Numbered from the stretch's first letter, positions 53,018-61,907 are shown. The stretch is 64,000 nt of DNA from Pseudomonas capsici (GCF_017165765.1 NZ_JAFGZD010000017.1:1-64000); one strand, 5' to 3'. Numbers and translations: made by a program. Notes: a model not told the origin generated them from the sequence alone.

Positions 53018-54703
53018 ATGAGCGAAAGCTTTGCAGAACTTTTTGAAGAAAGCCTAAAAACCCTGAACCTTCAGCCGGGCGCTATCATTACCGGTATCGT
53101 TGTCGACATCGACGGCGACTGGGTAACCGTACACGCTGGTCTGAAGTCCGAAGGCGTCATCCCGCTCGAGCAGTTCTACAACGATGCTGGCGAGCTGACC
53201 ATCAAGGTCGGTGACGAAGTTCACGTCGCGCTGGACGCGGTAGAAGACGGCTTTGGCGAAACCAAGCTGTCCCGCGAGAAAGCCAAGCGCGCCGAGTGCT
53301 GGATTGTTCTGGAAGCGGCTTTCGCAGCTGAAGAAGTGGTCAAGGGCGTTATCAACGGTAAGGTTAAAGGCGGCTTCACTGTCGACGTTAACGGCATCCG
53401 TGCGTTCCTGCCGGGTTCTCTGGTTGACGTCCGTCCAGTGCGCGACACCACGCACCTGGAAGGCAAAGAGCTCGAGTTCAAGGTTATCAAACTGGACCAG
53501 AAGCGCAACAACGTTGTCGTTTCCCGTCGCAGCGTCCTGGAAGCAGAGAACAGTGCAGAGCGCGAAGCGCTGCTCGAGTCCCTGCAGGAAGGCCAGCAAG
53601 TCAAGGGTATCGTCAAGAACCTCACCGATTACGGCGCATTCGTCGATCTGGGTGGCGTCGATGGCCTGCTGCACATCACCGACATGGCCTGGAAGCGCAT
53701 CAAGCATCCATCGGAAATCGTCAATGTTGGCGATGAGATCGATGTAAAAGTCCTGAAGTACGATCGCGAGCGCAATCGTGTTTCCCTGGGCCTGAAGCAA
53801 CTGGGCGAAGACCCATGGGTTGCTATCAAGGCTCGTTACCCGGAAAGCACCCGCGTAACCGCGCGTGTAACCAACCTGACCGACTACGGCTGCTTCGCAG
53901 AGCTGGAAGAAGGCGTGGAAGGCCTGGTACACGTTTCCGAAATGGACTGGACCAACAAGAACATCCACCCATCCAAAGTCGTTCAGGTTGGCGACGAAGT
54001 GGAAGTCATGGTTCTGGACATCGACGAAGAGCGTCGTCGTATCTCCCTCGGCATCAAACAGTGCAAATCCAACCCATGGGAAGATTTCTCTGGCCAGTTC
54101 AACAAGGGCGATAAAATCTCCGGCACCATCAAGTCGATCACCGATTTCGGTATCTTCATTGGTCTGGACGGCGGCATCGACGGTCTGGTTCACCTGTCCG
54201 ACATCTCCTGGAACGAAGTGGGCGAAGAAGCCGTACGTCGCTTCAAGAAGGGCGACGAGCTCGACACCGTGATCCTGTCTGTTGATCCAGAGCGTGAGCG
54301 CATCTCCCTGGGTATCAAGCAGCTGGAAAGCGATCCGTTCTCCGAGTACGTCACTGTCAATGACAAAGGCGCTATCGTTCGCGGTACCGTTAAAGAAGTT
54401 GACGCCAAAGGCGCCATCATCACTCTGGCCGACGACATCGAAGCTACCCTCAAAGCCTCCGAAATCAGCCGTGACCGCGTTGAAGACGCGCGTAACGTTC
54501 TGAAAGAAGGCGAAGAGATCGAAGCCAAGATCATCAGCGTTGACCGCAAGAGCCGCGTAATCAGCCTGTCCATCAAGTCGAAAGACGTTGAAGACGAGAA
54601 AGAAGCTATCCAGAGCCTGCGTAGCAAGCCTGAAGCTGCTGAAAGCACTGGTCCAACCACTATCGGTGACCTGCTGCGTGCGCAAATGGAAAAACAGAAC
54701 TAA
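53018..54703 (+). CDS. rpsA: 30S ribosomal protein S1
   Basis: S1 binds mRNA on the 30S subunit and is needed for translation initiation on many mRNAs. The 561-residue protein has six S1 repeats, recognisable by FDYG/YGAFV-type motifs (DYGAFVDLGGVDGLLH, DYGCFAELEEGVEGLVH, DFGIFIGLDGGIDGLVH) and a conserved N-terminal ribosome-binding part (MSESFAELFEESLKTLNLQP). A strong terminator follows. Codon use differs from the neighbours towards highly expressed codons. Confidence 0.98.
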   Translation: MSESFAELFEESLKTLNLQPGAIITGIVVDIDGDWVTVHAGLKSEGVIPLEQFYNDAGELTIKVGDEVHVALDAVEDGFGETKLSREKAKRAECWIVLEAAFAAEEVVKGVINGKVKGGFTVDVNGIRAFLPGSLVDVRPVRDTTHLEGKELEFKVIKLDQKRNNVVVSRRSVLEAENSAEREALLESLQEGQQVKGIVKNLTDYGAFVDLGGVDGLLHITDMAWKRIKHPSEIVNVGDEIDVKVLKYDRERNRVSLGLKQLGEDPWVAIKARYPESTRVTARVTNLTDYGCFAELEEGVEGLVHVSEMDWTNKNIHPSKVVQVGDEVEVMVLDIDEERRRISLGIKQCKSNPWEDFSGQFNKGDKISGTIKSITDFGIFIGLDGGIDGLVHLSDISWNEVGEEAVRRFKKGDELDTVILSVDPERERISLGIKQLESDPFSEYVTVNDKGAIVRGTVKEVDAKGAIITLADDIEATLKASEISRDRVEDARNVLKEGEEIEAKIISVDRKSRVISLSIKSKDVEDEKEAIQSLRSKPEAAESTGPTTIGDLLRAQMEKQN

Positions 54704-55024
54704 GTTCTGCTTGACCATGAAAAAGGGCGACTTCGGTCGCCCTTTTTTGTGGGCGCTGTTCGGGGCCTGGAGCGCTGCCTTCAACGTGCCGCTGTCCCGG
54801 TGCCCTAAACGTTTTAAACGCCTCCAGGTGCCTTGCAGGCCGCACCCTGCCTGATGTCACTGTCTCTGCCGTCCATTCCTCTCTCTGTTGTCATGTTCCG
54901 GTCATGGATTCATGCCTGGTTGATATGGGTTCACATAAGTCAATACTTGGGCTGTTCAAATTCGTCCGGTCATGCTAAAACCTTCGGAGCGCTGATCTAG
55001 CTGCTTGAAAAAGAAGGGAAAAAT
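54704..55024. other. 321-base intergenic region rpsA-ihfB
   Basis: It holds the rpsA terminator (54720-54748) and presumably the ihfB promoter in its AT-richer right half. No gene is visible. Confidence 0.7.
54720..54748 (+). terminator. Rho-independent terminator of rpsA
   Basis: The stem AAAAAGGGCGAC TTC GGTCGCCCTTTTTT is nearly perfect and ends with T-run, 17 bases after the rpsA stop. Confidence 0.95.
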
Positions 55025-55321
55025 ATGACGAAGTCGGAGTTGATCGAACGAATTGTCACCCATCAAGGGCTGCTCTCATCCAAGGATGTCGAGTTGGCCA
55101 TCAAGACCATGCTTGAACAAATGTCTCAGTGTCTGGCGACAGGCGACCGTATAGAAATACGCGGGTTTGGCAGCTTTTCCCTGCATTACCGCGCACCGCG
55201 GGTAGGGCGCAATCCGAAAACGGGCCAGTCGGTAAGCCTCGACGGCAAATTCGTTCCTCACTTCAAGCCGGGCAAGGAGCTGCGGGATCGAGTCAACGAG
55301 GACGAAGAAGAGGGCCTCTGA
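55025..55321 (+). CDS. ihfB: Integration host factor subunit beta
   Basis: IhfB pairs with IhfA to bend DNA in recombination, replication and promoter activation. The 98-residue protein is of typical HU/IHF form: MTKSELIERIVTHQGLLSSKDVELAIKTMLEQM, GFGSFSLHYRAPRVGRNPKTGQ with the intercalating Pro in the beta arm, and an acidic tail (DEEEGL). Its position after rpsA is the usual Pseudomonas and enterobacterial arrangement. Confidence 0.98.
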   Translation: MTKSELIERIVTHQGLLSSKDVELAIKTMLEQMSQCLATGDRIEIRGFGSFSLHYRAPRVGRNPKTGQSVSLDGKFVPHFKPGKELRDRVNEDEEEGL

Positions 55322-55345
55322 GGCCGATAACCAGAGGATCAGTGG

Positions 55346-55591
55346 ATGCACATCTTCAAACGAATCATCGTGATCGCCGTCGCATTGCTTGTCGTACTGG
55401 CAACTGCGGTGTTCATGCTGGAAAACCGGCAGCCTGTTACGCTGGTCTTCTTTGGATGGTCGACACCTGAGCTTTCCCAGGCTGTTCCTGTGGTTCTGGC
55501 GCTTTTACTGGGTATGCTGGTTGGTCCTTTTCTGGCCTGGCTGGCAAGCTTTCGTAAAAAGCGCGTACGTTCGGCCCGTTCAATTCAGTAG
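55346..55591 (+). CDS. LapA-domain (DUF1049) small inner-membrane protein
   Basis: This 81-residue protein has two membrane spans (MHIFKRIIVIAVALLVVLATAVFMLENRQPVTLVFFGWSTPELSQAVPVVLALLLGMLVGPFLAWLA in outline) separated by a short loop and a basic tail. This is the LapA form found next to ihfB in many gamma-proteobacteria, where in E. coli it acts with LapB in lipopolysaccharide assembly control. No lapB is adjacent here, and the O-antigen locus begins directly after it. Confidence 0.85.
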   Translation: MHIFKRIIVIAVALLVVLATAVFMLENRQPVTLVFFGWSTPELSQAVPVVLALLLGMLVGPFLAWLASFRKKRVRSARSIQ

Positions 55592-55993
55592 AACAGGCAT
55601 CTGCTACCCGGAAGGACGTCCGTCTTTCCATTGCCTTCTTTCAGGGCCTTTGGCTCTGCGTTCAATGCATCCTTGCAGTTTGTCGAATAGCTCGGCGATT
55701 TCCTGCGCTTGCTCACACGTTGTTTGTCTTATTTATTTGTAGGATCTTTCTTGTTGTTTTAGAGGATAGGTTACTTGATTTTGTAGGTTTGTTTTTTGTG
55801 TCTTGAGTGTTGCCCGTATTTAAAGCCTTTCACTATAACTTGCTCTCGTTTAGTGTTTTTATTTTTGCTCTTGTGCTCGCCTGTCAAGACTTGAAGATAA
55901 ATCTGTTGCGCTCAAAATAAGCCATCTCTTGAAATTCGGATGTCGGGTTTCGGTGCTTTTCACAAGGCCGAACTTGCTGAAATAGGTGGCTGC
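55592..55993. other. 402-base AT-rich intergenic region
   Basis: In P. aeruginosa the wzz gene and the O-antigen cluster start here; no wzz-like sequence is seen. The right two thirds (55730-55920) are notably AT-rich with long T-tracts. On the minus strand, 55608-55730 is open in two frames, one giving the peptide end IAELFDKLQGCIERRAKGPE, without a start codon, so it may be a remnant. Nothing else was recognised. Confidence 0.5.
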
Positions 55994-57424
55994 ATGTCTT
56001 TTCCTGAAATCATTCATCATGGCGCAACCCGAAGTGTGACCGGTTCCTGTCACCAGTTATGTATGGATGCAGCCCATAGTCTGTTGATTGATTGTGGCGC
56101 GATCCAGAATGACAGCCCTGGCCCTGATACTGGACAGTTCGGTTTCTCTGCTGCCGATATCAAGGCCTTTATTGTTACTCACGTGCATGCCGACCATGTA
56201 GGAAGAATTCCAGAACTGCTGGCCTCGGGTTATAAGGGGCCGATATTGTGCAGTGAGCCGTCTGCGCATTTATTGCCTCTGGTCATGGAGGATCTTCTCA
56301 AACTTGAGTCCCAGAATGACCGCAGGCAGATAGAGCGAAACCTTGCAGCGATTGAAAAACGCATCATTGCCTTGCCCTTCGATCACTGGTTTGCTCTGGT
56401 CAATACCGATGCACTGGTCTGCAAGGTTCGTCTGCAACGTGCCGGCCATATCCTGGGTTCTGCCTATGTCGAGTGCGATCTTCAGTATCCGCTGGAGGGG
56501 CGTACTGAGCGTGTGGTGTTTTCAGGGGATCTGGGGGCAGGTGATGCACCGATGCTGCCCGCTCCAAAATCCCCCGAGCGTGCTGACATTCTTGTGCTTG
56601 AGAGCACTTATGGCGGTCGTCTTCATGAGGAGCGCAGCACGCGGCAATTGCGCCTTGAGCAAGTCATCGATCAGGCGCTGGAGGATCATGGCACGGTCCT
56701 GATTCCCGCCTTCAGCATTGGCCGCACTCAGGAGCTGCTGTATGAGCTGGAGGATCTCCTGCGACGCAAGGCCTTGCTGGGCGAGCCTGTCGATGGCGCC
56801 GACAGGAACGCCTTGCCGGTGAACTGGCCGCAGTTGCCGATCATTCTCGATTCACCTCTGGCCAGCCGCTTCACCGGCGTCTATCAGGCCTTTGAGGATT
56901 ATTGGAGCGATGAGGCACAAGAGCGCGTGAGGAGCGGCAGGCAGCCTCTGGGGTTCTCTCAATTGATTACCGTCGACAGCCATGACCGGCATTTGCAGAC
57001 GGTCAATTATCTGGCCAGCACCGCCCGGCCCGCTATCGTTATCGCGGGCAATGGCATGTGCGCAGGCGGGCGCATTGTCAATTACCTGAAGGCCATGCTG
57101 GGGGACCGACGGCATAATGTGGTTTTCGTGGGCTATCAGGCCAAGGGCACGCCAGGGGCGGCGATCCAGAAGCATGGCCCGATCGGTGGTTATGTCGAGC
57201 TTGACCGTGAGCGCTTCGATATTCGTGCCGGTATCTCTACTGTCGCTGGCTATTCCGCTCATGCGGATCAGGACGGGCTGGTCAGGTTTGTCACCTCGAT
57301 GACCGAATGGCCTGCCCGGATAAGGCTGGTACATGGCGAGGCGAGCGCGAAGAAGGCATTGGGCAACGTCCTGAACAGGAAGTACTCGCTGGCCAATCGA
57401 CGCCTGGAACTGCTTGTACCCTGA
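55994..57424 (+). CDS. Metallo-beta-lactamase/beta-CASP family protein
   Basis: This 476-residue protein of the beta-CASP group of metallo-beta-lactamases (RNA-processing exonuclease/cleavage-factor type) carries the metal motif THVHADHVG (His63, His65, Asp67, His68), LPSGDLG-like SGDLGAGDAP, the beta-CASP pieces VLIPAFSIGRTQELLYELE, ILDSPLASRF, AIVIAGNGMCAGGRIVNYL, and the C-terminal YSAHADQDG and LVHGEASAKKAL. The fold suggests RNA or DNA hydrolysis, but proteins like this are not RNase J. ATG at 55994 is chosen with AGGTGG upstream. It occupies the normal O-antigen gene space. Confidence 0.9.
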   Translation: MSFPEIIHHGATRSVTGSCHQLCMDAAHSLLIDCGAIQNDSPGPDTGQFGFSAADIKAFIVTHVHADHVGRIPELLASGYKGPILCSEPSAHLLPLVMEDLLKLESQNDRRQIERNLAAIEKRIIALPFDHWFALVNTDALVCKVRLQRAGHILGSAYVECDLQYPLEGRTERVVFSGDLGAGDAPMLPAPKSPERADILVLESTYGGRLHEERSTRQLRLEQVIDQALEDHGTVLIPAFSIGRTQELLYELEDLLRRKALLGEPVDGADRNALPVNWPQLPIILDSPLASRFTGVYQAFEDYWSDEAQERVRSGRQPLGFSQLITVDSHDRHLQTVNYLASTARPAIVIAGNGMCAGGRIVNYLKAMLGDRRHNVVFVGYQAKGTPGAAIQKHGPIGGYVELDRERFDIRAGISTVAGYSAHADQDGLVRFVTSMTEWPARIRLVHGEASAKKALGNVLNRKYSLANRRLELLVP

Positions 57425-57620
57425 ACCGTTCTTCAAGGCTATATGACCGGATCCACGGTCTGCATATGTCTGTAGCCCTCGCAAGAAGTGTTTTTAGCAA
57501 AAGCTTTGCGATTCTTTGCAGGCCGTTATTTCCAAAACCTGTACGATGCTCGATCAGGCGCCATCGTCAGGATGGATGACAGGATGAAAGAAACGGTACG
57601 GTCTTTTCTGGAACGCAAAA

Positions 57621-58637
57621 ATGGTTGAGTGGTTTTCTGTAGTCGCTGTGGCGGTTTTATCTTTGGGGTTGACGGCACTTCTTCGCAGGTACGCCCTGTC
57701 AAGGAGTCTGATGGATGTTCCAAATGCGCGTAGCTCACACAAGATTCCTACACCGCGAGGTGGCGGGGTTTCCATTGTTGTAGCTTTTTTGCTTGCCATA
57801 CTGCTGTTGGGGCTGGGAGAGCGGATTCCGTCTTCGGCCCTGATTGCCATCCTGGGTGCAGGCGGTCTGGTTGCCGTGATCGGCTTCATGGACGATCACG
57901 GCCACATCGCGGCACGCTGGCGGTTGCTGGGGCATTTCAGTGCCGCGGCCTGGGCGCTGGCATGGCTGGGCGGACTGGCACCTCTCGACTTCTTTGGCTT
58001 CACTCTGGATCTGGGGCTTATCGGCCATATTCTTGCCGCTTTTTACCTGGTCTGGATGCTGAACCTCTATAACTTCATGGACGGTATCGACGGTATTGCC
58101 AGCATCGAGGCTGTAACGGTCTGTGCGGGTATCAGCCTCATATACGTTCTGGGCGATTACGGTCAGCTGCTGTGGGGGCCTGTGTTGCTGGCTGCTGCAG
58201 TCATGGGCTTTCTGTACTGGAACTTCCCGCCTGCGCGGATATTCATGGGCGACGCGGGCAGCGGGTTTCTGGGAATTGCGCTGGGCGTACTCTCCTTGCA
58301 GGCAGCATGGGCTTCATCCCATCTTTTCTGGGCCTGGCTGATTCTGCTGGGGGTATTTATCGTCGATGCTACCGTAACGCTTACCCGTCGCCTGTTGCGT
58401 GGCGACAAGGTGTATGAAGCTCATCGCAGCCACGCGTATCAGTTTGCATCGCGTCGCTATGGCAAGCACCTTCCGGTAACCCTGGCAGTGGGCTTCATCA
58501 ACATCTTCTGGCTTATGCCTGTCGCGCTTTGGGTCGGGGTATTCGGTGGTGACGGTTTGACAGGGCTTCTGGTTGCCTATGTCCCGCTGGTACTGCTTGC
58601 TCTCAAATTCGACGCAGGCCGTCTTGAGGCCAGTTGA
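57621..58637 (+). CDS. wbpL: Undecaprenyl-phosphate sugar-1-phosphate transferase (WbpL type)
   Basis: WbpL starts O-antigen chains by moving a sugar-1-phosphate onto undecaprenyl phosphate. The 338-residue membrane protein (MraY/WecA family) has DVPNARSSHKIPTPRGGG, the Asp pair in GFMDDHGHIAARWR, NLYNFMDGIDGIASIE, FPPARIFMGDAGSGFLGI and the C-terminal HRSHAYQFASRRYG. About 11 membrane helices are predicted. The gene precedes wbpM as in P. aeruginosa, but the other sugar genes are missing here. Confidence 0.92.
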   Translation: MVEWFSVVAVAVLSLGLTALLRRYALSRSLMDVPNARSSHKIPTPRGGGVSIVVAFLLAILLLGLGERIPSSALIAILGAGGLVAVIGFMDDHGHIAARWRLLGHFSAAAWALAWLGGLAPLDFFGFTLDLGLIGHILAAFYLVWMLNLYNFMDGIDGIASIEAVTVCAGISLIYVLGDYGQLLWGPVLLAAAVMGFLYWNFPPARIFMGDAGSGFLGIALGVLSLQAAWASSHLFWAWLILLGVFIVDATVTLTRRLLRGDKVYEAHRSHAYQFASRRYGKHLPVTLAVGFINIFWLMPVALWVGVFGGDGLTGLLVAYVPLVLLALKFDAGRLEAS

Positions 58638-58739
58638 TTTGAATATTCGCGTTTTACCTATAGATTGAGTCATTCTATGTCGACATTTGCTTCGAACATC
58701 AGGTGTAACATTCTGTAGAGATCGAGGAGGAGCAAGGGC

Positions 58740-60743
58740 ATGAACAGATTGCGAGTTTTTCTGCTGGCGTTGCCGCGGCGGAAAAAGCGAATAGTTCAGG
58801 TCTTTGCTGACCTCTTTCTGGTCTGGTTCGCACTGTGGATGGCATTTGTCGTTCGCCTGGGTGTGGAAGACCTGATCAACCCCCTTGAGAAACATACCTG
58901 GCTTTTCATCAGCGCCCCGATCGTCGCCATCCCGTTGTTTATCCGCTTCGGGATGTACCGTGCGGTCATGCGCTACTTCGGCAACGATGCACTGATAGCA
59001 ATCATCAAGGCCGTGACCCTGTCCGCGCTCATTCTGGGCTGCGTGGTCTACCTGTACAGTAACCATCAGCACGTGGTTCCCCGTTCGGTCATGTTCAACT
59101 ACTGGTGGTTGAGCCTGGTCATGATCGGAGGCCTGCGTCTGGCGATGCGGCAGTATTTTCTCGGCGACTGGTTTGTGGCCGGGCAACATATACCTTTCAG
59201 TAATCGCGACGATGGTTTGCCCAAGGTTGCGATATATGGCGCGGGTGCTGCCGGCAATCAACTGGTGGCCGCCCTGCGAATGAGCAGGCTCATGCGCCCC
59301 GTTGCTTTTATCGACGATGACAAGTCGATCTCCAATCGAGTGATTTCCGGGCTGCTGGTCTACAGACCCAAGCATATTCAGCGCATGATCGAGGTCACCG
59401 GGGCTCAGGAAATCCTGTTGGCGATTCCATCCGTATCACGTGGGCGCCGCCGGGAAATCCTGGGGTTTCTTGAAGGCTTTCCTCTGCATGTGCGAACCGT
59501 TCCGGGCTTCATGGACCTGGCGGCGGGGCGGGTCAAGGTTGACGATCTGCAGGAGGTCGACATTGCCGATCTGCTGGGGCGCGACTCCGTTCCTGCCAGG
59601 GAAAACCTGCTTGAGCACTGCATCAAGGGGCAGACCGTCCTGGTGACGGGGGCCGGTGGCTCCATTGGTTCGGAACTGTGCCGACAGATACTCGAACTCC
59701 AGCCCGTCAAGCTGCTGTTGCTCGACCACAGTGAATTCAATCTCTATTCCATCCTCAGCGAGCTTGAGCAGCGCGTGACCCGCGAGTCTCTGCGGGTCAG
59801 GTTGCTGCCTATCCTGGGCTCCGTACGTGATCATCCGAAGCTGCTGGATATCATGAAAACCTGGAAGGTCGACACCGTCTATCATGCCGCTGCCTACAAG
59901 CATGTGCCCATGGTTGAGCACAACATTGCAGAAGGCTTTGCCAATAATGTCATCGGCACCCTCAACACCGCCCAGGCAGCATTGCAGGCAGGGGTTTCCA
60001 ACTTCGTCCTGATTTCTACCGACAAGGCAGTCAGGCCCACCAATATCATGGGCAGCACCAAGCGGCTGGCCGAGCTGATCCTGCAGGCCCTGAGTCGTGA
60101 AACCGCTCCGGTAATCCTTGGGGATGTCGCCAATGTCCATCAGGTCAACAAGACCCGTTTCATCATGGTCCGGTTTGGCAATGTGCTGGGGTCTTCGGGG
60201 TCTGTGATCCCGTTATTCCACAAGCAGATCAAGTCCGGCGGGCCTCTGACAGTGACCCATCCGAAGATCACCCGCTACTTCATGACCATTCCCGAAGCGG
60301 CCCAGCTGGTCATTCAGGCGGGCTCCATGGGGCAGGGCGGGGATGTGTTTGTGCTGGACATGGGCGAGCCTGTGAAGATCGTCGAGCTGGCGGAAAAGAT
60401 GATCCATCTGTCAGGCCTGAGCATTCGCTCGGAGAAAAACCCTCAGGGCGATATTGCCATCGAGTTCACGGGGCTGCGTCCGGGTGAAAAGCTTTACGAG
60501 GAATTGCTGATCGGTGAAAACGTGGTTGCCACCGAGCATCCGATGATCATGAGTGCCAATGAAGATCATCTGCAATGGGAAGTGCTCAAGGGGCGATTGA
60601 AAGCGCTGCTTGAAGCGGTGGGTAAAGATGATTACAACAGTGTTCGTCAATTGCTGCGCGAAACAGTCAGTGGTTATACGCCGGAAGGTGAAATTGTTGA
60701 CTGGATATATCAGGAGCGCCGTCGTGAACCGGATTTCAACTAA
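58740..60743 (+). CDS. wbpM: Nucleoside-diphosphate-sugar 4,6-dehydratase (WbpM type)
   Basis: WbpM dehydrates UDP-GlcNAc to the 4-keto-6-deoxy sugar used to make QuiNAc/FucNAc-type sugars in O-antigen. The 667-residue protein has N-terminal membrane helices, a central nucleotide-binding region (KVAIYGAGAAGNQLVAALRMS) and a C-terminal SDR domain (TVLVTGAGGSIGSELCRQ) with the unusual Met437-x-x-x-Lys441 catalytic pair in NIMGSTKRLAE. GAGGAGGAGC ahead of the ATG at 58740 is a strong ribosome site. Confidence 0.95.
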   Translation: MNRLRVFLLALPRRKKRIVQVFADLFLVWFALWMAFVVRLGVEDLINPLEKHTWLFISAPIVAIPLFIRFGMYRAVMRYFGNDALIAIIKAVTLSALILGCVVYLYSNHQHVVPRSVMFNYWWLSLVMIGGLRLAMRQYFLGDWFVAGQHIPFSNRDDGLPKVAIYGAGAAGNQLVAALRMSRLMRPVAFIDDDKSISNRVISGLLVYRPKHIQRMIEVTGAQEILLAIPSVSRGRRREILGFLEGFPLHVRTVPGFMDLAAGRVKVDDLQEVDIADLLGRDSVPARENLLEHCIKGQTVLVTGAGGSIGSELCRQILELQPVKLLLLDHSEFNLYSILSELEQRVTRESLRVRLLPILGSVRDHPKLLDIMKTWKVDTVYHAAAYKHVPMVEHNIAEGFANNVIGTLNTAQAALQAGVSNFVLISTDKAVRPTNIMGSTKRLAELILQALSRETAPVILGDVANVHQVNKTRFIMVRFGNVLGSSGSVIPLFHKQIKSGGPLTVTHPKITRYFMTIPEAAQLVIQAGSMGQGGDVFVLDMGEPVKIVELAEKMIHLSGLSIRSEKNPQGDIAIEFTGLRPGEKLYEELLIGENVVATEHPMIMSANEDHLQWEVLKGRLKALLEAVGKDDYNSVRQLLRETVSGYTPEGEIVDWIYQERRREPDFN

Positions 60744-60821
60744 GCGTGCGTGCGTTAATATTCGGAATATATATTTTCACTATTAAAGTGTTTCGCTTTT
60801 TTAGAGTGAAGGCAGGGAAAC

Positions 60822-60840
60822 AAGTGGAAACTTTCCACTT
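60822..60840. promoter_or_regulatory. Perfect palindrome upstream of the ComEA-like gene
   Basis: AAGTGGAAA and TTTCCACTT are perfect inverted nine-base arms around one C. It lies two to three bases upstream of the candidate -35 TTGACA (60843) and could be an operator, or a weak terminator of wbpM. Confidence 0.5.
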
Positions 60841-60842
60841 TA

Positions 60843-60870
60843 TTGACACCGATAACGAGTGGTTTAGATT
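60843..60870 (+). promoter_or_regulatory. Candidate promoter of the ComEA-like gene
   Basis: TTGACA (60843-60848) and TAGATT (60865-60870) are separated by 16 bases, ahead of the gene at 60920. A hairpin GGCGGCAT/ATGCTGCC followed by TTTT at 60876-60900 lies between promoter and start codon and looks terminator-like. Confidence 0.55.
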
Positions 60871-60919
60871 ACGAGGGCGGCATCTGGATGCTGCCTTTTA
60901 ATCTTATGGAGCGTTATCT

Positions 60920-61252
60920 ATGCGAACTGATTTTTTCTCCTCGTTACTCTTTGCCTTGCTTGCCAGTTTCTCGGTTGCCGTTACGGCGGCACCGTCTGGC
61001 CAGATGATGACTGACAGCATGACCTCGCATGCTGTTACCAAAGAGCAGAAGGCCGATACAGTCAATATCAACAAGGCCGATGCAGACACATTGCAGAAAG
61101 CACTTGCCGGTATTGGCAAGAATAAGGCCATGGCCATAGTTGCCTATCGAGAAGCCAATGGCGAATTCGCATCGGTTGAAGAACTTATCGAAGTGAAAGG
61201 TATTGGCAAGGCGATCCTGGACAGGAATCGCGAAAAGTTGACGGTCGAGTGA
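60920..61252 (+). CDS. ComEA-like helix-hairpin-helix protein
   Basis: This 110-residue protein has a signal peptide (MRTDFFSSLLFALLASFSVAVTAA) and a C-terminal helix-hairpin-helix pair, VNINKADADTLQKALAGIGKNKAMAIVAYREANGEFASVEELIEVKGIGKAILDRNREKLTVE, typical of ComEA DNA-binding proteins exported to the periplasm. In Pseudomonas it is found next to wbpM. Involvement in DNA uptake is possible, since ComEA is enough to bind DNA, but the natural competence status is not shown here. Confidence 0.88.
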   Translation: MRTDFFSSLLFALLASFSVAVTAAPSGQMMTDSMTSHAVTKEQKADTVNINKADADTLQKALAGIGKNKAMAIVAYREANGEFASVEELIEVKGIGKAILDRNREKLTVE

Positions 61253-61295
61253 TATGACCCTGGAAGTTCGGTCAGGTACCGGGCTTTCAATTTCT

Positions 61296-61322
61296 GCACG
61301 GGCGTAGTCTCGTGCAGGTCCA
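61296..61322. terminator. Possible terminator hairpin
   Basis: CTGCACG...CGTGCAG forms a seven-base stem 43 bases past the ComEA-like stop. It lacks a proper T-run. Confidence 0.4.
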
Positions 61323-61340
61323 ACGTTTGGGATCTGCCCC

Positions 61341-61907
61341 TCAGCGAAGTTCTTTTATTTCCACTTTGAGTCTGTCGCGTGCGGTATTGAGAATCTGCTC
61401 CGACAATTCGCTGCTATGGGTACTGCGTGAAAGGATCATTGCGCCTACCAGTGTCGACAGGATGCTGATACTTCTTTGCTCGGTGTTTTCCCCGGGCAAT
61501 ACCTTGGAAAAGGCCGATTGCAGATGCAGGATGATTTCATCGGTGATCAGGCTGGGTTTGCCGGTCTGTCCCAGCTCTGCACAAATGTTTGGCAGTGGGC
61601 AGCCTGATTCGGGAGCGTCGCGATGCTCGGGCGAGAGGTACAGATCGATGAGGCCTGGCAGCGGGTCTTCCGTGGCGAAGAGCTTGCCGAGTGTTTCCTC
61701 CGCTTCTTGCGCGGCGCAACGCAGGGCCTGCTCTACCAGATCATCCTTGGATTTGAAATGGGCATAGAAGCCGCCATGGGTCAGGCCCAGCGCTTTCATC
61801 AATGGTTGCAGGCCTGTGGCACCAATACCGTCACGGCGAAAGCGTGCAGACGCTTCCTTGATGATGCGTTGATGGGTTTGGGCTTTGTGATCCAGGGCAT
61901 AACGCAT
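61341..61907 (-). CDS. TetR/AcrR-family transcriptional regulator
   Basis: This 188-residue regulator has the N-terminal helix-turn-helix KAQTHQRIIKEASARFRRDGIGATGLQPLMKALGLTHGGFYAHFKSKDDLVEQAL. The C-terminal half (CPLPNICAELGQTGKPSLITDEIILHL) resembles the TetR_C domain of LexA-like/NemR-type repressors. The inducer is unknown. No neighbouring target gene is obvious; it is downstream of pvdS on the same strand but separated by 224 bases. Confidence 0.9.
   Translation of the reverse strand: MRYALDHKAQTHQRIIKEASARFRRDGIGATGLQPLMKALGLTHGGFYAHFKSKDDLVEQALRCAAQEAEETLGKLFATEDPLPGLIDLYLSPEHRDAPESGCPLPNICAELGQTGKPSLITDEIILHLQSAFSKVLPGENTEQRSISILSTLVGAMILSRSTHSSELSEQILNTARDRLKVEIKELR

Noticed and set aside
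53054..54784. 576-codon minus-strand frame over rpsA
   Set aside because: Antisense shadow, Phe/Val/Asp-rich, no domain.
55389..55742. 117-codon plus-strand frame overlapping the LapA-domain gene
   Set aside because: Out-of-frame shadow of the LapA gene with Cys/Trp/Leu-rich composition.
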